Positions 50,381-61,600 of a DNA stretch of 64,000 nucleotides are shown here, one piece after another. Every line of letters starts with the position of its first letter. Positions within the stretch are counted from its first letter, which is position 1. The notes below the pieces were generated by a model, which worked only from the letters and a program-made list of their open reading frames with translations, did no database searches and had not been told where the DNA came from. This stretch comes from Heliopora coerulea (taxonomy: Eukaryota > Cnidaria > Anthozoa > Scleralcyonacea > Helioporidae). The stretch lies in contig JASJOG010000052.1 of the NCBI GenBank assembly GCA_030142905.1, forward strand, positions 1,445,001 to 1,509,000. Direction: 5' to 3'. The translations under genes were made by a program, and so were the position numbers.

Positions 50381-50746
50381 CTTTATTTTTACTCTGTAAG
50401 TCAGATTCGAAGTAGATCAGTTGACAGTTGGTTGATTGTTAAAGTCGATTACAAAGAGGTGTTTAAGTTCAAGTATACTGTGCCAATGACGTCAATTAAA
50501 AATAAGCATGGAATGCGAGCACTTTCACTTGTTAATCTGAAAGGAAAGGCGGTGTCGGCCTCGCAACATGCGACCTTTGGCTGGAAAATACCCAAGCTTA
50601 ACCTTCGCTGTGATTGGCCGACTTTCTGATGTATATCCGATATCCCTGTTTATGATAATATCGTAACATTGTTGGTACTTAACGTGAGTTAGATAATTGA
50701 ATTTCTTATTCCTCGCTTTGCTTACTTCCTGCCCACAAAAGTCAAA

Positions 50747-50781
50747 ATGTTCGCCAAACCAAGGGTGGTCGTGTCAATATT
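50747..50781 (+). CDS. Peroxidase-gene exon 1: start and first half of signal peptide
   Basis: ATG at 50747 in AAAATGT context. Encodes MFAKPRVVVSI plus two bases, phase 2, donor GTAAGT. It completes a convincing leader with the next exon. Confidence 0.8.
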
Positions 50782-52584
50782 GTAAGTAAAAATCTTCCTT
50801 TCATAATTCGCGACATTTCCGCACGCACCGGTGACTTCACTTGGTCATTTGATGGACTATTTCGTGAATAGCACGTTGGTTATAAACGAGACAAGTAGAA
50901 ATTAAATCAGCCCGGCTTTTGGTTAGACCAGTTAAACCTCAATGGCTTTCTCTTCCACTTGGGTATTGAATACCTTAAACCAAATATAATTGATTCCCAC
51001 TTTTGAAACAGGTTCTTGTATCAAGCTCGTCCAATGGAGGGCCGTGTTTGTTGCGTTTCAAACGAGTATTCTGTCAGGTTGACCTTAACCTATCACGCCA
51101 GAGTTTATTACGGGATCGGCAATACTGACGGCGACTTTTCTTTATTTAATTCAGGCTACTCTTTCTAGCTATCGTGGAATGCTCCGGACAAGAAAGGAGG
51201 AAGGTAGCAGGTTTGTAAAGCATATCGAACCACTCGTCTTCGACCATAATAGAAAATATATTCGGGTTTAGTGAACCTGAACGCGATAATACGTTAATTA
51301 CGCAGCTACTATTATGTTGGCTTACGAATAACAAAGCGTTCTGTCGTGTGGCCGATTGAGGTATGGTAATGAGTTTAGGCATAACTATATGGTTTGGGCG
51401 AACGTGATAATGGAAACCTCTCGGAAATATTTGAACTTTCAACTGGTTAGCTCAAACCCTCGTCAGAGCAAATACCAACTTCCCAACAGCTTTCATTCTA
51501 CAATCCAGCTCGTATTAGGAAAACAAAGTCAAAGCAAATCTTTTCCGTTTATGGACGTTTAAGTTAGGGTTTTAAGTATTACAATAATCGGTTTTCCTTG
51601 ACGCACAGTTCCGTTCATCAGGCAGAAGAATTTGCAACGCAGAATATCCAACCGGTAAACTCTTAGATGGAAAGTAATCTCTCATCAGTACGTGGCAGTT
51701 TCCCCTACAAAACCACCGTGTCGATTAACATGGGCAACTTAAACTCCAGGTGGGCTTGGACAAAAACAGTTTTGACGATATACTCGAATACCAGCGTTTT
51801 TCTTCGTAACTTTGCGAGCAGACGTCACCATCAATAATCTCATGTCCCACGTACACGGTTAAAATTGCGCACGACGTATTAACCTTAATAGACGTATTAA
51901 CCGGTGACCTTGCTTCAGATGTCAACATCCAAATGTATTGGCACGGCTTTATCCAATATGTTTTAGGCCTGAAATGGGTTGTTTGTAAGGTTGTTACAAG
52001 CACAGAAAGTTCAGTATTAATATTTGAGTATTTACATGCCAATGTCTGAGTGATATTCAAGATCTCTGGAGCGACATTCACGACTTTGGACTACAAAATG
52101 TCGTAAATCCTTTCTAGTCTTACATATCGTTGAAGCCGAACGACGTAAATGATTTGCAAAAGTATAGCACAGTACATGACACACGATGCAGTATTGTGTA
52201 CTGCATGTACATCTACATGTACATAAGCCATTTACTTCTGGAACTTATCGGATTATTCACGAGGAAAATACAAAGGGAAAATACAAATTGAAAATACAAA
52301 GGGAAAATACAAAGGAAAATACAAAGCTGGCAGTTTTGGCCAAATTTTTGTAGCAAAGAAAACATTAATTGTCAAACTTTCTTCGACAGTTGCTAATTAA
52401 AGAGGTTCGCTTTATGAAGACATTTAAAAATCTCGTCGTACGTGCTTTATTCTCCTTCATTTTCATGACCTCCCTGAACATCATTATTGTGGAGTGGAAC
52501 TTCCTACTCAAATATTGTTATAACAATAATATTAACAATGACAATATTAATAATGATAATGATGATGATAACAACAACAACCAC

Positions 52585-52622
<38 letters not shown>

Positions 52623-55600
52623 GCAATGTCTGTTGCGGCCTTACCTGGCGGGATGCTGGGAGCCCGTAGCAGGCTTAGACCCCTTCCACTGTCCTTAGTT
52701 GGGTGGTGTGCGAGTTGTAATAATAACAATAATAATAACAATAATAATAATAATAAATTAGCCGGCTGCCGCCTCGTAATTTATATCCGATAGGCACTTC
52801 TGAACGGTTCTTAAGTATTACATGTTAAATTCTCTAAGAAATCATGAGGAAAATGCACAGAACAATCATCACCGTATCATGTCTTTGTATGTGATAGACA
52901 CAAGAGACTGTGTATTTGAAGAAGTTAATTGTTTCAGCTAACACTCGGCTGTCGCCTCGTGTGTTAAATCCGGACAAAGCACTCCTGAAATATTACATAT
53001 ATATGTATGGATATTTTTATACATATACATAAACGTCTACGTATATATTTAACAAATAGAAAATTGATTGAGTGTCTCTGTGCTGTGATAGAAACATTAA
53101 TGATGTCATTTCAACCAAAAAAAGGCCTAGTGAAAACACGAGGCGTAGCCGAGTGTTTTCTGGTAGTTTCCTGGTTGAAATGGCGTCATTAATGTTTCTA
53201 TCACAGTAAAGAGACACGAAATCTATTTTCTATTTGTTTTATAAAATAACCAAGGTTTTCCCGAGTTTTCGTGACTTCATTTATGTCTCTGTACTCTGAT
53301 ACAAAATGAAAATGACGTCAGCCGTATTTCTGTACTCTGAGAGGAAATGAGGCTCGTCCAATCAGAGCGGGCGAAGGACACGTGTTATTTTATAAATACT
53401 TATACATATAAATATACGGCATAAAATGGTATGGTATGTTTTGACACATAATATAGTATTGCTACTCGGGCAAAGCACAGAAGAGTGTGGCATAGCATAG
53501 TGTAGTTACGTACAGAGTTTTGCTTTGCAGTGCAGTACAGTAAAGCGCAATCCCGAGGAACTGGTGTCTGGAGTAGTCGAAAATAGTTTTTTGTTGTTGC
53601 ATTTAGGTCGTAAATGTCCACGTAAGCGAATCATAGAAGAGTCTGGTTCACATGGAACAATATCAACTCCTGGATATCCCAAACCGTACAAGCTACGGCA
53701 GGTTTGTTTATGGCGGATACTCGTGCCGAAAGGCTACGGAGTCTTTCTTGACTTTCACGATAAGTTTGGCATCGATTGCAAGTCAAACGACAGAGTGGCG
53801 GTCAGCTCAAAGCGACTTTTCTACAAGTCAAGACCGCGGGGGGACGCATATACGGCTCTTTTCTGCGGAGTATCACGTATTCCTAATGTAACCGTGCCTA
53901 ACAGGGTCATGTGGGTGCGGTTCCAGGCCCACAGCCCGGACACAGGAGGAATTGGATTCAAGGCCACATATACTAAGTTTGGTAAGTGTATGATTGTAAA
54001 ACACTATCATAACGCAGGAGATACCAGAAAGCCTTAATACTAGATTAGTGGAAACTCTGTGGACAAGTTCTGAGAACATTGGTGAAGGTTTGAATGTTTT
54101 TGTGAGGCTTAGAGAGGGTTCAAAAACCAGTTTTAGGCAGGAAATGTGAACTGAGCCACTCAACCAAAACATACTGGATTAAGCAGCAGATAAACTGGCA
54201 ACACAGGATCAGTTAAGTCATCGGGGGTTAGCCAAGGTCGTTTTAGGTTGAGGTTTATTGCAATTTAATTCGTGGCCACGTGGATTATAAAAAGTTCAAA
54301 CGTTGGTAACGGCCGTGACTGATCTCAAAGAATTCCAACGTTTCGAGCAAAGGCTCTTCAACACAAGTTTCTTTCTCTGACGAACGGCCTTTGCTCGAAG
54401 CGTTGGAATTCGTTGCAATCAGGCACGGCAGTTATCAACCTTTGAACTTTTTACTTTATTTAGTACTGTCTACGGAGTATCTTATTTTTTATATCACGAG
54501 CATTATAGTTGTGTATACCGTTGTCTGGTTAAAACGTCGCCGCAACAAGCAGTTTCGACAAGGTCTGGCACAAGCACCTGCAAATGCTCAAATTTCCCCC
54601 TATCATTCTTTCCCCAGAAGTTACATCTGTTCACAGATTAAAAACTATCTGTTCATGAATTTTGCTTGGTTGACTTTGTCATAATAGATAATGACGAGTG
54701 TAAAGGACGCCGCCACGGTTGTGAACAGAATTGCATCAATACACCTGGAAGTTACAGATGTTCGTGCAACCGAGGATATGAACTGGAAAAGAATGGATTT
54801 AATTGCACAGGTGAATGTGGAGAGAATGAGGGGCAGAGAAAGACAAAGGAAGGATAGAAATGAAGAGGAAGGCACAGTTAACCGGACGAACGCAGACACT
54901 CTACGCCGATGTCCGAGAGTTGAAAATGGTGATATTGTTCATGATGTTGACAACCTCTTCGCCCGCAATTTAAATAGGCCCAACCGTTCGGTTTAATACA
55001 GGAAATTCTGCGTAATCGCACCCGTTTCAGGTGGTAACGATTGCCGCAAGCCCCTAGAAAGGAGCCTCATTCTCAAACTTGAAACAATTCTCCCTCACGG
55101 GCTCGACGAACGTCTTTGTTGTTTAACCTTTTCCCTTACTTCAATCATTTTCATTCCATGTGGGTATTTAGCTTAGGTATATACTAAAGATATATACTAT
55201 AGATATATACTCACCCTATAGATATGTAATAAACGGTTTACGCCAACTGGAAGCAAACTAACCATTATATAATAGTGAAGTGGTGTGCATAGGCAGTGTT
55301 CAACGACGTGCTTGAAAAGCCTTTGCTTCACATTTTATGCTGGGCTTCAATATTTCTTACAAGACAACGCTTCCCACCTGGCCAATCTCTGGCTAATGTA
55401 CAACGAAAACAACTGATGTGTAGGAAATTGTTTCGTGTTTGTTTTCATCAACTGTATAGCACAAAAACTGCTTTTCTGGATATTAGTCTCTTACATTTGG
55501 CTTAATTGTCTTACATTCTTTTTTTAGAAAAGAAACGAAAAAAATAGACAAAACTGCAGTGGCCTTCGAACCTGACCTTGAACTTATCATCCGGACATGT

Positions 55601-58600
55601 TCGTTTACTCCCCCCCCAATTTGTCCAATATGGCGACAATCAATTTTTCCTCCGCAGTCGAGTAACATTTAACTGCAATGCCCCCCTCTAGTTTATATAT
55701 CATATCTATAATTCCGAGCTCTAAACGAGTGTAAAAAAGAACGAGAAAAGAACGAGATTTGGTATTGACTTCCGAAACCCTTTACTCATCTAACATCATT
55801 TTGTCTTGACATTCTTGTGCATTTCAGTTGTTCCGGAATATAAGGTGAAATTCGAACAAAATAGTTACAACATTTCCATCTCAAAAACGATTCCTAAATT
55901 CTCCAAAGTGTTGACAACGAAGGCTCATGTCGAAGGTACAAACAAGCCAATCAGATACAGCTTAATAAGAAGATACCCCAAGCCAAACAAGATTAGAAAA
56001 TATCCTTTTCGTATTTCACCTGACACAGGTTTGTAACGATTCATTTTCATTTTGCCTGGATTGAAGATTGTTATCTCGTTGCTATCGTAACAATAGAGGT
56101 TATAAATGTGGATACGAACGAGGTGATCCTGATGGTCATGGTTATGGTGATAGACGTGGGCATGGTAATAGTAGTGGGCATGGTGATAGTTGTGGGTATG
56201 GTGATAGTTGTGGGTATGATGATGGTCGTGGGTATGGTGATGGTCGTGGGTATGGTGACAGTTGTGGGTATGGTGATAGTTGTGGGTATGGTGATAGTTG
56301 TGGGTATGGTGATTGTCGTGGGCATGGTGGTAGTTGTATGGTGATAGTTGTAAGTATGGTGGTAGTTGTGGGTATGGTGATAGTTGTGGGTATGGTGATA
56401 GTAGTGGGTATGGTGATAGTTGTGGGTATGGTGATGGTCGTGGGTATGGTGATGGTCGTGGGTATGGTGATGGTCGTGGGTATGGTGATGGTCGTGGGTA
56501 TGGTGATAGTTGTAGGTATTGTAACAGTAGTGGGTATGGTGATAGTAATGGGCATGGTGATAGCTATGGTGATGGTTGATGGTTATGGACATGTAAGTGG
56601 TATTGTCATGGCTGCGGTGAAGCTCGCGGTAAAGGTTCTGATTATCATCATTGCTTTCACGGAGCTAAACTCTGCAATTCCTTGAAAAACTCTAAATAAA
56701 CTCATATCAAGAACTTCAACATACATTTTCCCCAAGTACATCTTACATTTCAGAATCATCCTCAGGGATATACATGAACGGAAACTTTTCATGACAATCT
56801 GACAATGCTTAAGTCAACTAAAAAATGTTGGCTTCGGCAGGGTCAGATTATCATGTAAAATTTCTGTTCATATCTTACATTGCTCAAACTCTTTCCCAAG
56901 GCGAGATTACGACTCGAAGACAACTGAAACACGGCATCAACGAATACCAAATGACAGTGAAAGCGCAAGTAAACAGCAAGAGCTACGCCAAGGTCATTGT
57001 TCGTTTCAACGTTCGTAAAATCTCCGCCAACATCACAGAAATAAAATTCGCCAGTCCACACTACTCAGTCATCATCAGCGACAACCTAAAGCGGGGGAAA
57101 ACGGTTCTTCATCTTTCTTTAGTATCCCCCGGTACATCGCACCTCGTGCTGTACAATATTTCCCAGAATGTCCGTTATTTCACAATCGACAAGGACACGG
57201 GAAAGCTGGTCATCAAGCAAGACTTAAGCAAACTGAGACTGCATCGTAATTCTTCCCGAAGGTTTGAATTCACCGTCGTCGCCCGTCTACGTGACTGTCC
57301 AGTCGTGACTGCTTCGGTAATTATCAACGTGATCGTAATTCCGGCTCACTCCGGAGACATTTATCGTCGTCTTGTTGTAACAAAGGAAAGTCAGCTTTCG
57401 AACATAAAGTCCTCCCTAAATGCCCCGAGGGCAAAGAGTCCCCCGAAAGCTAAGCGATCAGAGTTTGGGTATCATCGCTTCTTTCGGCAACTTTCGCCCA
57501 CGGCTCGGGATATTTCGAGGGCGGAGAGGAAGTTTGCGCGAGTCATCCACGAGTTACGTGAGAATGTCATTCAACAGTTCACAGGTAAGGAAACAAAGGA
57601 AGTTAATGCTTGCAGTGATTTGACGATATTTTCAAGTAAAATGTAAGACATATAAACCGCAAGAATAAACGTAAGTGAGTCATTAATATTTATTCGGTGA
57701 ATTACGTTTTATGTGGAGAGAAAGGTAAGTTTCGAAGAATAAGCAAACATTGAATAAGGATATTTTTTACCCAACTTGGTCGCGAACCTTTAGCAAATAT
57801 GCCTACACCGCACCATCTTCCATAATACCCTCAAGTAAATTTTCAGTTCAATGAACCATGAACGCTCTATCTCATTTAATTTCTCCCAGATATTTCCATT
57901 AAGGTCCACCATAAATATTCTTTCTGAATTTTCCTATATAGATCCACGATTACGAAGTGCAGGGCCCATCATCTCAAATCTCGAGACAGTCTCTTTAGCA
58001 TCACCGGAGAAACTGCAGGAGATCATCAACGAATCTCAATGTGTTGTTCCCAAAGTAGACTGTTCCGATCACATCACAAACTCGACGTACCGAACTTTTG
58101 ATGGTACCTGTAACAACTTGGAAAACCCGCTATGGGGGGCCGCGAACGTTCCTTATAACCGAATAATCAAGGCGAGGTACTGGGACACAGAGCAACTCGG
58201 GGAACCAGTAGGATTCCCTGGACAAGAGTTCGCGCCACCTCTACCTTCCCCTCATGTCATCAGCACGAGTTACGTCCTCAGCAGGCAAAATGGAACAGGA
58301 ACGGGTACTAAGTTCTCCCATATGATGATGCAATGGGGTCAGTTTATTGATCACGATATTACGTTTACAGCGGAGAGCGAGGGGTCTGAGTCGTGTGAGG
58401 TGCCGAGGTAAGTTCACGTGGGGGAATGATTGGAGAAATAATGATTGGGCAAGAAATTATCGAGAAACTTGATTTAAAACTAGCCATTTCTTTGAGAAAG
58501 TGAGGTGCTGCGAGGTGGGTGTAGCTATATTTGCATCGTATCAAATGTCTCTAAATCGTTCAGGATCATTGTGGCAAAAATACACTGAAATTTTGATAAC

Positions 58601-61600
58601 TTGGTGAAAATTTCTTTGATGAATCATCGCATGCGCAGTTTTTGACAGTCAGTTAACTCTGATTCAAGTGACAGTCGGAAATACAGCATAATGATCATAA
58701 TGGCAAAAATTATAGCTTTTAAGTTTACAGATGACGTTTGTCTGACGTCGTCATATTACGTCAACAAACGGAAAAACTTTAGCTACATATTCCACATGTA
58801 CAGTATCTTTGTTATTCTTGAAATCTGTAGTCCCAACCTGAAACAAGTTAGCGGGTTAGAATAAACTGTCCTTGGCAACTGCAGCATGGCTACGGAATAT
58901 GTCCAAACACTCTCAACTTATCGTTTGTACTGGTTTCTCTTCCAGATGTGACGGATCTCGCGAGGACTTCCAGTCTCCTTGTTATCCCATAATGTACCCC
59001 GGGAAGTACGAATGTACCATGTTTACGCGGTCAGCGGCTGCTTGTCAGACAGACCCCAAGAATATCAAACCAAGAGAACAGTTAAACTTGATAACGTCAT
59101 ACATAGATGGCTCACAGATTTATGGATCGTCGCTGAAGCAGGCGAACAGTCTGAGAGACCTCACAGGTATGGATACGTCGAGAATGAGGGATTTGGATTC
59201 ATTATCAAAAAAATCGTTAATAATTCACCAAGAAAACACAAAAGGTTTTGGCTCCTAATTAGTAAGTTATAAATCGGATACAGAATACTAATTAGAATTA
59301 TGAACTCTTACCTTCGATTTTCTACGTTAAAATTTCCCGAAACTTCAAAATAACCGGTAAACATGGCCATTTAAATGTATTTGTATTTTAAGAAAGATAC
59401 AAAATTCGCGTCCGACCTGTATGTGATTTACTATGGCTGCCCTTGTAAATCCCTTACAGATCGGCTGCTCATATTGTATCTACTGCTTACAAACGCAGGG
59501 GCTCTAGTTTTAGAGATACGGAGTATGATCAGCAATGACTTGTTCCAGTTTCTCGAGCCATTAAGCAACATGGATCGCAGCACATTTGTCAAATAGTCAT
59601 GACGTGTTAGACAATTTAAATTTCCATTCAAATATTTGGATCGTTGCAGCTCAACGGTTTAAGCGTCTCACCAGTCATCAGAAGGTTGCAGGTTGTAAAC
59701 CAATGTAACCTTCGTTCACCATCGCCATCCTAGTAGCTCAATGGTTACTGTCTCACTGGTCATCAGAAGGTTAGAGGTTGTACACATATGTCACCTTCAC
59801 TCACCATCTCAGTCCAGGTTTAATCAATGGTTCGAGCGTGTCACTGTTCATCAGAGGGTTAAAAGTGGTATACATAGGTAACCTTCGTTCAACATCTCAG
59901 TCCATGTAGCTCAGTGGTAAGAAAGTCTCATTAATTATGAGGTAACACAAGCTGAATGCATGTAACCTGCATTCACCATATCATTCAACGTAGCTCAAAG
60001 TTTAGTGTCTCTCTGGTCGTCAGTTTACAAGTCGTAGATATGTGTAACTTCACTGACCATCTCAATTCATGTGGCTCAGTGCTTAGAAAGTCTCATTAGT
60101 CATGAGGTTACCCAACTTGAACTCATGTAACCTGCATCCACCACCTCATTCAATGTAGCTCAATGGTTAGAAAGTCTCCCTAGTCATGAAATGGCCACAG
60201 CTCGAAGAGGCGTGCCCACAAACGTCCTTATGTGTTAATGCTCTCGGCGCCTTATCCGCTGTCAAGCTTGGGAAGAGCGTACAGAATGCGTACAGATGTG
60301 AAATATCCAATATCTTTTCCCCTAGATGACCGTGGTTATCTTTCTCTGGATCCCACCCACCATCTGCTGCCTCAATTGAAGAGAACCTTAAACCCTCCTC
60401 TCAACCTGTGTGAGTTCTCCGCAGGCTGTTTCGCGGCTGGCGACCTTCGTGCGAACGAGCAGATCGTGTTGGCATCAATGCACACGATGTGGGCAAGAGA
60501 GCACAACAGACTGGCAACGTTCCTGAAATCAATCAACCCCCACTGGAATTCTGAGAAACTGTTCCAAGAATCCCGGAAAATTGTTATCGCTGAACTACAA
60601 CACATCACGTTCAATGAATACCTCCCTAAGCTGCTTGGAAAAGATGCCATTCCAGCCTACCAAGGTTACATCAAAAACCTGGATGCGACTATCTTCAATG
60701 GTTTCGCCGCATCAGCATTCCGCGCCGGGCATAGCATGGTGCGACCAGGTTTCGCACAGTTGGATGAAAACTACGACCCCATAGGCCCTGATATTCCGTT
60801 GGTGCGAGCATTTTTTAATAATAGGCTTATTTACGACGAAGGAATCGAACCATTTATTCTTGGTTTGTTGGCTAATGTCTCGCAAACAGTTGACCGTGGA
60901 TTGTCAGACGGCCTGACCAAGCACTTGTTTCAACAGCCGGGCTCTGAACATGGCTTCGACCTTGCCGCTTTGAACATTCAGAGAGGCCGTGACCACGGGC
61001 TACCCGGCTACGGCAGCTGGAGACGAGAATGTGGCTTGCTGGACGCGAGCTCCTTCGATGAGACGCAGTTTGAGATTAAGAATCAGGAAACACGGGACAT
61101 TCTTCGCAGTCTCTATCAAGATGATCCCGAGCACATGGACTTATGGGTAGGAGGTCTGGCGGAAGATCATTTTCCTGGTGCTATGATTGGTCCAACGTTT
61201 TATTGCATCATCAAAAGGCAGTTTCTTAGGTTAAGGGACGGAGATAGGTTCTGGTACGAAAACCCGGGCGTATTCACTAAAGACCAGCTCCATGAAATCA
61301 AAAAGGTTACTTTGTCGAGGGTTATTTGTGATAATTTGTATAGCATTATTTCCGTGCAGAAAGATGCCTTTCTCGCGGCGACAAAGGACAGCCAGAGAGT
61401 AGGATGTCTGTTTGGTTTGGCGGCCATGAATATGAGCAAGTGGAAGGACGAAAAAGGTATGTTGAAGGGAGCCGAGGTAAGAAGGACCGAAGGAAATGAA
61501 AGGAAAAAGTGTATGAAAGGAAGGAAGGGAAGGAAGGAGGGAAGAAGGGACGGACAGACGGAGGAAGGAAGAAATAGAGGTAGAGAGAGCGGGAGGGAGG

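Larger units (their letters stand above)
47309..50746. promoter_or_regulatory. Shared 5' intergenic region of two divergent genes
   Basis: This is the 3.4 kb between the start codons of the MASP-like and peroxidase genes and must hold both promoters. I see no clear TATA box next to either start. It contains two palindromic repeats (48421-48683 and 50245-50380) and a G-run near 49236-49255. No gene is supported inside. Confidence 0.5.

Noticed and set aside
52369..52698. Asn-rich frame of 109 codons
   Set aside because: Translation of AAT/AAC microsatellites in intron 2 of the peroxidase gene.
56068..56685. Open frames of up to 205 codons on both strands
   Set aside because: They are the 18-bp minisatellite, lie inside an intron and have no domain.
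29740..59900. CRISPR array
   Set aside because: The tandem repeats here lack unique spacers of constant length and the sequence is clearly eukaryotic.
60232..60295. Extension of peroxidase exon 9 upstream to an ATG at 60232
   Set aside because: The splice acceptor at 60294-60295 keeps phase with exon 8 and the protein is continuous with known peroxidases without the extra residues.
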